From positions 62,001 to 126,000 of the forward strand of contig CAVRVD010000013.1 of NCBI GenBank assembly GCA_963724535.1: DNA of 64,000 nucleotides, given 5' to 3'. The notes below the pieces were generated by a model. The model ran no database searches. It was not told where the DNA came from and saw only the letters and a program-made list of their open reading frames with translations. The DNA comes from JADJPO01 sp963724535 (lineage in GTDB: Bacteria > Actinomycetota > Actinomycetes > Actinomycetales > Kineosporiaceae). A program made the position numbers and the translations under genes. Within the stretch, counting starts at the first letter, position 1, and each line of letters opens with the position of its first letter. Of the stretch, positions 1 through 14,297 are shown piece by piece.

Positions 1-497
1 GCCCGGACGGCGCGGGTCCCCTCGGCCAAGAGCGGCCAGGCGAGGTCCGGGCTGAACCCCTGGACGACGGCCTGTGGCTCTTCGTCCATTCCGGCGACCG
101 GGACCAGACCCTCCTCCTGCAGCGCGGTCCGCAATCCGGCGCCGCCGACGACCAGCACCCGCGCGCCCGCCGGCAGCCGGACGGCCAGGGCGGCGGCGGC
201 CACCTGAGCGGAGGTGAGTACCTCCTCGGTGCGGGCCGGGATCCCGAGGTCGCGCAGGTGCCCGGCCACAGCCTGCGGGGTGCGGCTGGCGTTGTTGGTC
301 AGGTAGCAGCAGCGGACGGCGGGCACCTCGCCGGTGCCGGCACGTAGGGTCTCGATGGTGGCCGCTGCCCCGGGGACGGCGTCCGGTCCGATGTAGACCA
401 CGCCGTCCAGGTCGAGGATGACCAGGTCATGCGCTGCGGCGAGGGGTCCGGTCGTACCCTGAAGTCCTTGGGCTGGAACAGGTCCGGTGGCGTTCAT
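1..497 (-). CDS. HAD-IIA family hydrolase (NagD-like), 3' end cut by window edge
   Basis: The reading frame begins at an ATG that overlaps the stop of the upstream TPR gene (ATGA) and runs off the left edge, so the C-terminal half is missing. Near residues 28-38 it carries LVILDLDGVVYIG, the class IIA HAD motif I with the catalytic Asp pair, and further on LTNNASR, the motif II Thr/Asn block typical of NagD-like sugar-phosphate or phosphoglycolate phosphatases. GARVLVVGGAGL matches the capped C2 region of this subfamily. The substrate cannot be told from sequence. A HAD-IIA gene after a TPR gene is, from memory, a common actinobacterial neighbourhood near tyrS. Family call is firm; function is only a phosphatase of small phosphorylated metabolites. 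Confidence 0.88.
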   Translation of the reverse strand, partial: MNATGPVPAQGLQGTTGPLAAAHDLVILDLDGVVYIGPDAVPGAAATIETLRAGTGEVPAVRCCYLTNNASRTPQAVAGHLRDLGIPARTEEVLTSAQVAAAALAVRLPAGARVLVVGGAGLRTALQEEGLVPVAGMDEEPQAVVQGFSPDLAWPLLAEGTRAVR

Positions 498-1495
498 GGC
501 GTCCCGTCCGGGGGCCTGGAGGCCGAGCCGGCGACCTGTTCGGCGACGAGGGGCGGGTCCTCGTCGAGGTCGACCAGCTCGAGGTCCTCGGCATCCTCGT
601 CAAGCGGCCACCACGGCCCGACTCTGGCCGCCCACTGCTCAGCCTCCTCGGCGCGACCGGCGTTCGTCAGCGCCGTGGCGTAGGCGGCCCGCAGCCGGGC
701 CCTCCACGGCTCCTCGCCGCTCCCGTCGAGCTCGGGGAGCTGGACGGCGAGCACTGCCGCCTCGAGCTGGCCGAGGTCGCTGCGGGCACCGGAGACGACG
801 ATCGCCAGCTCGATCCGCTGCTCGGTCGTCAGGCCTCCGGCCTCGGGCGAGGCGGCCAGCGCCAGTGCCCGCTCCGGGCGACCGAGACCTCGTTCGCAGT
901 CGGCCATCATCGGCAGGTGCTCGTGGGACCCGGTGATCCGCCGTACGGTTCGCAGCTCGGCGAGGGCGTCGGCGAACCGGCCGGACCGGTAGGCGGCCAA
1001 CCCGGCGGCCTCCCGAACCACCGCCAGCCGGGAGCCCCGGGCACGGGCGGCGACCGCATGCTCCCAGGCCGCCTCCGGGTCGTCGTCCAGCAGCGCGGCG
1101 ACCATGACCAGATGGCGCGCCACGGTGTCCGCCACCCCTCCCAACCCGGCCAGCTCTGCCCGGACGCCCCGATCCAGCTCCTTGCCGGTCACCTCCTCCG
1201 GGATGGGTGGACCGGCGGGTCGAGGCGGACGACGCTCCCGATCAGCACGTCCGGGTTCACCACCGCCGGTGTCTCGGGGTCCCGCGCCGCGACCGTCCTT
1301 GCCCCCGGGGCCCGGGCCGCGGCGCACAGGATCACCACGATCTGCCCGGCGACCTCGGTCACCGGCCTGCCCCGACGCCCCACCGGGCGGACGACCCCGG
1401 CCACGCTGACCCCCCTTGGCCCGATCGGGCCTGGCACCCTCATCCCGTCCGCGCCCACGTTGCGGCCGCCCTCCGCGATCGGCGTTGCCCTCCAC
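494..1495 (-). CDS. TPR-like protein with Arg/Gly-rich disordered N-terminus
   Basis: The protein is 333 residues if translation starts at the GTG preceded by GGAAGG; an ATG further upstream lacks such a site. Roughly the first 90 residues are almost entirely Gly, Arg, Asp, Pro and Gln with many RG and RGG steps, predicted disordered. The rest is alpha-helical with alternating Ala/Leu-rich helices (for example GLAAYRSGRFADALAELRTV), the look of degenerate TPR repeats. The C-terminus is acidic (EDAEDLELVDLDEDPP). It overlaps the HAD gene by four bases, so the two are probably co-translated. No enzymatic motif is visible. A scaffold or RNA-associated role is only a guess from the RGG-like tail. 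Confidence 0.8.
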   Translation of the reverse strand: MEGNADRGGRPQRGRGRDEGARPDRAKGGQRGRGRPPGGASGQAGDRGRRADRGDPVRRGPGPGGKDGRGAGPRDTGGGEPGRADRERRPPRPAGPPIPEEVTGKELDRGVRAELAGLGGVADTVARHLVMVAALLDDDPEAAWEHAVAARARGSRLAVVREAAGLAAYRSGRFADALAELRTVRRITGSHEHLPMMADCERGLGRPERALALAASPEAGGLTTEQRIELAIVVSGARSDLGQLEAAVLAVQLPELDGSGEEPWRARLRAAYATALTNAGRAEEAEQWAARVGPWWPLDEDAEDLELVDLDEDPPLVAEQVAGSASRPPDGTP

Positions 1496-1592
1496 CGGTG
1501 ATCCTTCCTGATTGGCGTCCGTGTTGACCCGGGTCCGACCCGAGATTGCCTCGTGTGGCGGGCCAGCGATCGACATCTACGCCGCAAACGAC

Positions 1593-1624
1593 GATGGCGG
1601 CCACCCTCGCGGGTGGCCGCCATC
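1593..1624 (-). terminator. rRNA operon terminator hairpin
   Basis: A perfect 14-bp inverted repeat (GATGGCGGCCACCC and its complement) closed by a TCGC tetraloop lies 10 nt beyond the 5S gene. The downstream minus strand has only a short T run, so this is a strong GC-rich hairpin terminator of the kind usual in actinobacteria. Confidence 0.8.
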
Positions 1625-1632
1625 GTGAAGAT

Positions 1633-1749
1633 GTCCGGCGGCGTCCTACTCTCCCACCCAGTCCCCCGGGCAGTACCATCGGCGCAGACGGGCTTAGCTT
1701 CCGGGTTCGGAATGGAGCCGGGCGTTTCCCCGTCGCTATGGCCGCCGAA
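1633..1749 (-). rRNA. rrf: 5S ribosomal RNA
   Basis: On the minus strand this contains the conserved 5S core (CCATTCCGAACCCGGAAG, then GCCGATGGTACTGC and GGGAGAGTAGG). The ends CGGCGG and CCGCCG pair to close helix I, giving about 117 nt. It is the last gene of the operon. Ends are estimated to within a few bases. Confidence 0.93.
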
Positions 1750-1793
1750 ACTCTATGGAGATGTCGGTCACACCCGACCGTATCTCGGGAACC

Positions 1794-1811
1794 GCACAGT
1801 GGACGCGAGCA
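1794..1811 (-). other. 3' arm of the 23S processing stem
   Basis: This 18-nt stretch, just past the 23S 3' end, is a perfect reverse complement of 4936-4953, just before the 23S 5' end. The two arms would pair across the whole 23S precursor, the expected RNase III substrate for excising 23S rRNA. Confidence 0.85.
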
Positions 1812-1824
1812 GAAATCTGTTAGG

Positions 1825-6833
<5,009 letters not shown>

Positions 6834-7100
6834 GTCTGTTGCGACACCTGACCCGAAGGCCTGGTATCGACATCTCTGAAGACGGTCCGAGGACCGTGAT
6901 CTGGCTGAGCAGATGAACTCTAGCTCATCTATCTCTACCAAAGGAATCGCAGCGAGACGCTCTGCCGTGGCCGGAAGGCCAGACCGAGCCACCCCGCTGA
7001 CGAGGTTATTTTGGCATCGACTTTTGGCACGCTGTTGAGTTCTCAAGGATCGGACGCGCACCGACGCCTGCCTTTCGGCTCTTGTCGGGGCAACCCTTCT
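6834..7100 (-). other. rRNA leader with CTTGAGAACT element
   Basis: Transcribed leader between the proximal promoter and 16S. It contains CTTGAGAACT (7038-7047), the same 10-mer found before 23S at 4954-4963. Comparable TTGAGAACTCAA elements are known in mycobacterial and streptomycete rRNA leaders and are linked to antitermination or processing. No gene is present. Confidence 0.6.
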
Positions 7101-7129
7101 AACTTAGGCCTTCTTCGCTCCCCGGTCAA
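7101..7129 (-). promoter_or_regulatory. rRNA operon proximal promoter
   Basis: On the minus strand: -35 TTGACC (7124-7129), a 17-nt spacer, and -10 TAAGTT (7101-7106). It lies about 270 bp upstream of 16S, the expected place and quality for a housekeeping-sigma rRNA promoter. Confidence 0.75.
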
Positions 7130-7280
7130 TTCCACCCAGTGAAAGTGGGGGATCGTAGTCGACCCGTCCCGCGCAGAACAGACCCGCCACCGAGGTGACG
7201 AACCTAGGGATCTGTGTGGGAGTCGCCTTGCGGGACCGGCCACCGAGGTGTCCGTTCCTCCCTACCGGGCAACACCCAGA

Positions 7281-7309
7281 ACACTACGGAGGGGCCGTCA
7301 GGGAGTCAA
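7281..7309 (-). promoter_or_regulatory. rRNA operon distal promoter
   Basis: Minus strand: -35 TTGACT (7304-7309), 17-nt spacer, -10 TAGTGT (7281-7286). It sits 180 bp upstream of the proximal promoter and just beyond the tyrS stop. Multiple tandem promoters are usual for actinobacterial rrn operons. Confidence 0.7.
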
Positions 7310-7395
7310 ATCGGCTCCGACGAGGCCCCCTTCACTCCTCTGACCTGCGCCGATGACGATCCGTGCCGATGGTCACCGACAGTGTCCGCCGACCG

Positions 7396-8709
7396 TCAGC
7401 CGGCGACTTCGACGACGGCCAGAGAGCGCCGTCCGCGGCGTAGCAACGCCCACCGACCGTGCAGCAGATCATCGGCGCGCACCGTTGCGTCCTCGCCGAC
7501 CACCTTGGCGTTGTTCAGGTAGGCGCCACCCTCGGCGATCGCCCGGCGTCCGGCCGACTTGCTCGACACCAGACCCGTTGCTGCCAACAGGTCGGCCACC
7601 TGCTGGCCGGCCGGATCCAGCCGGGACCTGCTCACCCGCACCGTGGGCAGCTCGCGGACCGCGTCGGCGAGGGTCCCGGCGTCCAGGTCGGTCAGCTCCG
7701 CACGGCCGAAGAGCGCCTGGCTGGCCTGCTCGACCCGGGCCGCGGCCTCGGCGCCGTGCACCAAGACGGTCACCTCGCGTGCCAGGGCCCGCTGCGCGGC
7801 CCGAGCCTGCGGGCGCTGCGCGGTGGCCTGGTCCAACTCGGCGATCTGCTCGCCGTCCCGGTCGCTGAACACCTTCAGCAGGTCGACCACGGAGGCGTCC
7901 TCGACATTGAGGAAGTACTGGTAGAAGGCGTACGGGCTGGTCATGTCGGCGGACAGCCAGATCGCGTTGCCCTCGCTCTTGCCGAACTTCGCCCCGGCCG
8001 AGTCGGTCAGCAGCGGGGTGGTGAGTGCGTGCACGCTCGCCCCTTCGACCCGGTGCACCAGGTCCACCCCGGCGATGAGGTTGCCCCACTGGTCCGACCC
8101 GCCGGTCTGCAGAGTGCAGCCGTGGGTGCGGAACAGGTGCAGGTAGTCCAGCGCCTGGAGCAGCTGGTAGCTGAACTCGGTGTAGGAGATGCCCTCCTGG
8201 CTCTGCAGGCGGGCGGCGACCGCCTCTTTGCGGATCATCTGGTTGACCCGGAAGTGCTTGCCGACGTCACGGAGGAAGTCCAGGGCGGACATCGGCGCCG
8301 TCCAGTCGAGGTTGTCGACCAGCACGGCAGGGTTGTCGCCGTCGAAGTCGAGGAACGGGCGGACCAGCGCCGTGATCCGGGCGACGTTCTCTGCGGTGTC
8401 CTCCTTGGTCCTGAGCACCCGCTCAGCGCTGGGCTTGGGGTCACCGATCAACCCGGTCGAGCCGCCGACCAGGCAGATCACCCGGTGTCCGGCACGCTGC
8501 AGCCGGCGCAGCACGACGAGCTGGACGAAGTTGCCGAAGTGCAGGCTAGGCGCGGTGGGGTCGAAGCCGCAGTAGACAGTCACCGGAGCGGCGGCGAGCG
8601 CCGAGCGCACCGCGTCGACGTCCGTGCACTGGGCGACAAGGCCCCGCCAGGCGAGCTCGTCCATCACGTCATCGCTCACCCAGGCCTCGGGCACCGCGGT
8701 CTCGCTCAC
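7396..8709 (-). CDS. tyrS: Tyrosyl-tRNA synthetase
   Basis: Charges tRNA-Tyr with tyrosine in the cytoplasm. The class I signature HFGN (HIGH variant, in PTAPSLHFGNFV) is near residue 50 and the KMSKS-like KFGKSEGN near residue 245. CGFDPTAPSLH and the GGSDQWGN substrate-binding loop are intact, and an S4-like RNA-binding domain forms the C-terminus. The GTG at 8709 gives 437 residues, normal for the family, with GAGAGGA about 12 nt upstream, longer than ideal, so a start nearby is possible. It stands alone upstream of the rRNA promoters and downstream of a DNA glycosylase gene in the same direction. Assignment is secure. Confidence 0.96.
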   Translation of the reverse strand: MSETAVPEAWVSDDVMDELAWRGLVAQCTDVDAVRSALAAAPVTVYCGFDPTAPSLHFGNFVQLVVLRRLQRAGHRVICLVGGSTGLIGDPKPSAERVLRTKEDTAENVARITALVRPFLDFDGDNPAVLVDNLDWTAPMSALDFLRDVGKHFRVNQMIRKEAVAARLQSQEGISYTEFSYQLLQALDYLHLFRTHGCTLQTGGSDQWGNLIAGVDLVHRVEGASVHALTTPLLTDSAGAKFGKSEGNAIWLSADMTSPYAFYQYFLNVEDASVVDLLKVFSDRDGEQIAELDQATAQRPQARAAQRALAREVTVLVHGAEAAARVEQASQALFGRAELTDLDAGTLADAVRELPTVRVSRSRLDPAGQQVADLLAATGLVSSKSAGRRAIAEGGAYLNNAKVVGEDATVRADDLLHGRWALLRRGRRSLAVVEVAG

Positions 8710-8761
8710 GATCTTGGCAGTCCTCTCACTGGTCCGTGTCCCGCCTCGGCCTGCGTGCCCC

Positions 8762-9409
8762 TCACCCATCCGCGGTCCGTCGGCGGCGCGCCACCGCCGG
8801 GCGGTAGGGCGAGACGGTCGGCTCGCCGTCCAGCCAGAACCGCCACGGGAAGCGCTGCGCGTCACCGCCCGGTCCCGACACACCGACCCTCGGGCCGGTG
8901 CACGGCCCATCCTGCCGGATCCGGGCCGGGGCCGGTTCCAGCCGCAGCTGGCCGGCGGAGCACAGGTCGGCGCCGTCGTGGCGGCCGTCCAGGCCCAGCG
9001 CCTTGGTGAGCCGAGCCGGTCCCCTGGCCAGGTCGACGTCCCGCGGCGACGCGCCGTCCGGCCGCCGCCGACGCCCGCGGGCGACCTCGATCCCCTCGAC
9101 GATCTCCCCACCGCGCAGCAGGACCGCCGAGCACCTACCGTCTGGGCCGCAGACGACGTTGGCGCACCAGTGCATCCCGTACGTGAAGTACACGTACAGA
9201 TGCCCCGGTGGGCCGAACATCGCCTCGGTGCGCGGGGTGCGCCCCCGGTAGCCGTGCGAGCCGGGGTCCGTCTCACCCGCGTACGCCTCGACTTCGGTCA
9301 GCCGGACGACGACGGTGCCGTCGGGGCGGGAGTGGACCAGACGGGCCCCGAGCAGACGCGGCGCCACCTCCACCGCCGCGCCCGCCAGCAGCCGCCGCAG
9401 GTCGTCCAT
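8762..9409 (-). CDS. DNA-3-methyladenine glycosylase, AAG/MPG family
   Basis: Removes alkylated purines from DNA, the first step of base excision repair. The 215-residue protein has the AAG fold signatures: LTEVEAYAGETDPGSH with the active-site Glu and Tyr, FGPPGHLYVYFTYGMHWC, and LARGPARLTKALG. Length is typical (about 200). The start codon lies 6 nt after a CAGGCT hexamer (9416-9421), a spacing found at several other starts in this window, suggesting a leaderless message. It is divergent from the LLM oxidoreductase with about 80 bp between starts, and 52 bp upstream of tyrS. Confidence 0.92.
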   Translation of the reverse strand: MDDLRRLLAGAAVEVAPRLLGARLVHSRPDGTVVVRLTEVEAYAGETDPGSHGYRGRTPRTEAMFGPPGHLYVYFTYGMHWCANVVCGPDGRCSAVLLRGGEIVEGIEVARGRRRRPDGASPRDVDLARGPARLTKALGLDGRHDGADLCSAGQLRLEPAPARIRQDGPCTGPRVGVSGPGGDAQRFPWRFWLDGEPTVSPYRPAVARRRRTADG

Positions 9410-9490
9410 GCCGGCAGCCTGGCACAGCGGCGCAGGCGCAGCGGGCGAGATGTGCGGAGCCCGGCGGGGCAGGCTGCGACACTCGGCGCC

Positions 9491-10396
9491 GTGCGCATCG
9501 GTATCCAGCTGCCCGAGGTCGAGTACGAGATCGCCTTCGCCGACCTGATCGCCCTGGCCCGTGACGTCGAGGACGCCGGGTTCGACGCGATCTGGCTCGG
9601 TGACCACCTGCTCTACGACCTGCCGGTCGGGCCGCGGGGACCCTGGGAGGTCTGGACCACGCTGGCAGCCCTGGCCGCCCGCACCGAGCAGGTGGCGCTG
9701 GGCCCCCTGGTCGCGGCGACCGGCTTCCACGCTCCGCCGATGCTGGCGAAGATGGCCGCAACCGTCGACGCGATCAGCGACGGCCGGCTGGTTCTGGGCC
9801 TGGGAGCCGGCTGGAGCCGGCGCGAGTACACCGCTTTCGGCTTCCCCTACGACGCCCGGGTGAGCCGGTTCGAGGAGGCCTTCACAATCATCCGTACCCT
9901 GCTCACCGAGGGGCACATCAACGTCCGGGGGAGGTACTACACGGTCGAGGACTGCGTGCTGCACCCACGCTCTCCGCGCCCGAGCGGTCCGAAGTTGATG
10001 GTCGGGTCGATCGGCCCCCGGATGCAGGCGATCACGCTGCCGTACGTCGACTCCTGGAACGTGTGGTGGAGCGACTACGGCAACACCGCGACCGGTTTCG
10101 CCGCCGTGAAGGCCACCGTCGACGAGCGGATCGCGGCACTGCGCCGGACCGGTCAGGTCGAGGCCAGCTGTGCCGTCTACGTGTGCCTGCCGACCGGCAG
10201 CGGTCGACAGATGGGCGACTACCCCAAGGACGGCGGGGAGCCGCTGCGCGGTGAGCCGGCTGAGCTGGCCGAGCGGCTGGCTGCGTTCGCCGCCGCCGGC
10301 GCCGCCGAGGTGCAGTTGGTTGTCGACCCGATCGTGCGGGACAGCGTCGAGCCGCTGGCCGAGACCCTGCGGCTGCTGCGCGCCGCCGCCCCGTAG
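9491..10396 (+). CDS. LLM-class (F420-type) oxidoreductase
   Basis: A 301-residue luciferase-like TIM-barrel protein. It begins RIGIQLPEVEYE, continues with AGFDAIWLGDHLLYD and VDAISDGRLVLGLGAGW, the classic LLM cofactor-binding segments, and ends with TVDERIAALRRTGQ and VVDPIVRDSVEPLAETLRLL helices. Actinobacterial members mostly use cofactor F420 rather than FMN; which one is used here is inference. Substrate unknown. The GTG start follows a GACACT hexamer by 7 nt. The next gene, an AlaX-type editing protein, starts 10 nt downstream and is likely co-transcribed, though no functional link is obvious. Confidence 0.9.
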   Translation: MRIGIQLPEVEYEIAFADLIALARDVEDAGFDAIWLGDHLLYDLPVGPRGPWEVWTTLAALAARTEQVALGPLVAATGFHAPPMLAKMAATVDAISDGRLVLGLGAGWSRREYTAFGFPYDARVSRFEEAFTIIRTLLTEGHINVRGRYYTVEDCVLHPRSPRPSGPKLMVGSIGPRMQAITLPYVDSWNVWWSDYGNTATGFAAVKATVDERIAALRRTGQVEASCAVYVCLPTGSGRQMGDYPKDGGEPLRGEPAELAERLAAFAAAGAAEVQLVVDPIVRDSVEPLAETLRLLRAAAP

Positions 10397-10406
10397 GGTG
10401 CCCGTC

Positions 10407-11147
10407 GTGGAAGCGGAACAGCACGGCAGGACCCATCGCCTCGAGCTCGGCGACCAGACACTTCGGGAGTGGACCGCGACGGTGCTGGACGCCGGGCCGG
10501 GAGGTGTCGTCCTGGACCGCAGCGCCTTCTACCCCGGAGGCGGCGGCCAACCACCCGACGCCGGAGTGCTGCTGTGGGGCGGGGTGCAGACCCGGATCGT
10601 CGGCGTACGCAAAGGCGATGACCTGTACCTGCTGCCGGCCGAGGGCGACCCGGTGCCGCCGGTGGGCACCTCGGTGCGCGGCGCGGTCGAGGACGCCCGC
10701 CGCACCGCGCTGATGCGCACCCATTCCGGGCTGCACCTGCTCTGCGGCGTGGTGTTCCGCGAGTACGGCGCCTTGGTCACCGGCGGCAACATGGAGCCGC
10801 TCGAGGCCCGGATGGACTTCAACCTGCCGGCAGTGCCGGAGGGATTCCGGGCCGCCGTCACCGCGGCCTGCGCGGCCGAGGTCGCCGCGGACCGGGCCAT
10901 CACCGCGACCACCCTGCCGCGGGAACAGGCCTTCGCCGACTACCCCGACCTGATCCGCACCGCGACGAACCTGCTGCCCCAGGACCTGGAGCTGGTCCGG
11001 ATCGTCGACATCGCTGGCCTGGATACCCAGGCGGACGCCGGCACCCACGTGGCCTCGACCAGGCAGATCGGTGGCCTGGAGATCGCCAAGATCGAGAACA
11101 AGGGCAAGGGGTTCCGCCGCGTTCGGATCCGGATCACCGACGGCTGA
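10407..11147 (+). CDS. Alanyl-tRNA editing protein AlaX
   Basis: Free-standing homologue of the AlaRS editing domain, which hydrolyses mischarged Ser- or Gly-tRNA-Ala. The N-terminal part has FYPGGGGQPPD, the conserved glycine-rich motif. The zinc/catalytic HxxxH is in RTHSGLHLL, and the second metal half is DAGTHVASTRQIG. The CxxxH-type Cys seen in full-length AlaRS is not present here; a QADxGTH form is known in part of the AlaX family, so activity is still plausible. At 246 residues it is of normal AlaX-M size. Two GTG codons (10398, 10407) are possible starts; the second has AGGG 8 nt upstream. It converges on argH. Confidence 0.9.
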   Translation: MEAEQHGRTHRLELGDQTLREWTATVLDAGPGGVVLDRSAFYPGGGGQPPDAGVLLWGGVQTRIVGVRKGDDLYLLPAEGDPVPPVGTSVRGAVEDARRTALMRTHSGLHLLCGVVFREYGALVTGGNMEPLEARMDFNLPAVPEGFRAAVTAACAAEVAADRAITATTLPREQAFADYPDLIRTATNLLPQDLELVRIVDIAGLDTQADAGTHVASTRQIGGLEIAKIENKGKGFRRVRIRITDG

Positions 11148-11165
11148 GCCGGGCGCCGGTCGCGC

Positions 11166-11283
11166 GGGCGCTGTGTGACGCGACGCCCGTCTGACGGGCG
11201 CTGCGTGACGTTGCGCCCAACACCCACATGGGGCGTTGTGTGACACGACGCCCGTCTGACGGGCGCTGCGTGACGTTGCGCCC
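11166..11283. repeat. Four imperfect palindromes of 23 bp in two 65-bp units
   Basis: Units at 11166-11188, 11196-11218, 11231-11253 and 11261-11283 all fit GGGCGYTGYGTGACRYNRCGCCC. Each pair is joined by GTCTGAC, and the 65-bp pair is itself repeated. Units 2 and 4 are identical. Units 1 and 3 differ at two sites, and both changes improve pairing in unit 3 (T-A pairs in place of mismatch and wobble). The cluster lies exactly between convergent alaX and argH, so it can act as a bidirectional terminator, but the conserved loop core (GTGAC) and pair structure suggest a dispersed repeat family. Confidence 0.85.
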
Positions 11284-11297
11284 AGGAGGGGGGCGGG

Positions 11298-12748
<1,451 letters not shown>

Positions 12749-12752
<4 letters not shown>

Positions 12753-13303
12753 ATCTCCTCCGGGGGTGCGTGTGCGGTGTGCACGTCGTCCGGGTCAGCC
12801 TCGTGGTCGCCACGGCTGCCGGCCAAATCGAGGAACCGGTGGGCCACCGCCGCACCCCCCGACGCCTCGCGGGTGACCACCACGAGGGTGTCGTCCCCGG
12901 CGATGGTGCCGAGCACCGGCGGCAGGTGGGAGGCGTCGATCGCCGAGGCGAGGAACTGGGCGGCCCCGGGCGGAGTGCGCAGGATCACCAGGTTCGCCGA
13001 CGCCTCCGCGCTGATCAGGAGCTCCTCGCACAACCGGGCCAGCCGGGCGTCGAGCACCTCCTGGCTGATGCCGGCCAGCGGGGTGCGGTCGCCGCCCTCG
13101 CCCGGGACGGCGTAGACCAGCCCGCCGTGGTAGCGCACCTTCACGGCACCGAGCTCGACCAGGTCGCGGGACAGGGTCGCCTGGGTGACCACCACGCCGT
13201 CTGCGGCCAGCAGCTCGGCCAGCTCCACCTGTGAGCGCACCGCGTGCCGGCGCAGCAGCTCCGCGATGGTGTGGTGCCGCGCGGCCTTGGTGGCGGGCGC
13301 CAT
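12749..13303 (-). CDS. argR: Arginine repressor ArgR
   Basis: Hexameric arginine-dependent repressor of arginine genes. The 184-residue protein has an N-terminal winged helix (SQVELAELLAADGVVVTQ, then TLSRDL) that reads ARG boxes. The C-terminal oligomerisation and arginine-binding domain contains TIAGDDTLVVVTRE with the GDDT arginine-binding motif. It overlaps argF by ATGA and argH by GTGA, so its level is tied to the genes it controls. The C-terminus extends 20-odd acidic residues beyond the core. It probably acts at the operator before argC at 19222-19243. Confidence 0.96.
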
Positions 13304-14292
13304 CACCGCATCGGTCCCGATCGTGGCAGCCCCGCTGCGCTTCGCAGCAGCCAGATGAGCAGGCCCTTCTGCGCGTGGAGCCGGTTCTCGGCCTCGTCCC
13401 ACGCGGCCGACGCCGGGCCGTCCAGCACCGACGCCGCGATCTCCTTGCCGCGGTAGGCAGGCAGGCAGTGCAGCACGATCGCTCCCGGCGCCGCCCGGGC
13501 CAGGGCCTGCTCATCGATCATGTAGGGCCGGAAGACCTGCTCTCGGGCGGCGGTCTCCACCTCCTTGCCCATCGACACCCAGGTGTCGGTGGCCAGCACG
13601 TCCGCGCCGCTCGCGGCGTCCACCGGGTCCTCGGTCACCATGACCGATCCTCCGGTCCGCTGCGCCCGTTCGGCCGCGGCAGCGAGGATGTCGGGCTTGG
13701 GCTGGAAGCCAGCCGGAGTCGCCACCCGGACATGCAGTCCGGCGTTCGCCCCGGCCAGCAGGTAGGAGTGCGCCATGTTGTTGGCGCCGTCGCCGAAGTA
13801 GGTCAGGGTCACTCCGGTCAGACGGCCGCGCCGCTCGCGGATGGTCTGCAGGTCGGCCAGGAGCTGGCAGGGGTGGAAGTCGTCGGTGAGGGCGTTGACC
13901 ACTGGTACCGCGCTCACCGCGGCCATCGCCTCCATCCGCGCCTGCTCGTACGTCCGCCAGACGATGACGGCGCACTGGCGCTCGAAGACCCGCGTCGTGT
14001 CCTCGATGGTCTCGCCCCGGCCCAGCTGGCTGGTGCCGCCGTCGACGATCAACGGGTAGCCGCCGAGCTCGGCGATGCCGACCGCGAACGAGACCCGGGT
14101 GCGGGTCGACGCCTTGTCGAACAGCACCGCCACCGCGCGAGGACCCGCCAACGGTCTGTAGAGGTAGCGCTCACGCTTGGCGGCGTCGGCCAGGTCGAGC
14201 ACCTCGAGCAGCTCGGCCGGGCTCAGGTCGTCATCGCGGAGGAAGTGCCGGACGGCGCTGGTCCCCCCGCTCCGAGCGGTCACCTCGGACAT
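13303..14292 (-). CDS. argF: Ornithine carbamoyltransferase
   Basis: Makes citrulline from ornithine and carbamoyl phosphate. The anabolic 329-residue protein shows the carbamoyl-phosphate loop STRTRVSF near residue 58, the HPCQ motif (DDFHPCQLLAD), the ornithine-binding DTWVSMG and the catalytic HCLPAYRG. The ATG at 14292 lies 5 nt past the argD stop. The stop overlaps the argR start as ATGA. The C-terminal tail after QKGLLIWLL is about a dozen residues longer than the minimal core; otherwise typical. Confidence 0.97.
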   Translation of the reverse strand: MSEVTARSGGTSAVRHFLRDDDLSPAELLEVLDLADAAKRERYLYRPLAGPRAVAVLFDKASTRTRVSFAVGIAELGGYPLIVDGGTSQLGRGETIEDTTRVFERQCAVIVWRTYEQARMEAMAAVSAVPVVNALTDDFHPCQLLADLQTIRERRGRLTGVTLTYFGDGANNMAHSYLLAGANAGLHVRVATPAGFQPKPDILAAAAERAQRTGGSVMVTEDPVDAASGADVLATDTWVSMGKEVETAAREQVFRPYMIDEQALARAAPGAIVLHCLPAYRGKEIAASVLDGPASAAWDEAENRLHAQKGLLIWLLRSAAGLPRSGPMR

Positions 14293-14297
14293 CTGCC

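Noticed and set aside
10407..11147. Loss of AlaX metal-binding Cys as inactivation
   Set aside because: A QADxGTH form without that Cys is known within the AlaX family, so this is probably a normal variant.
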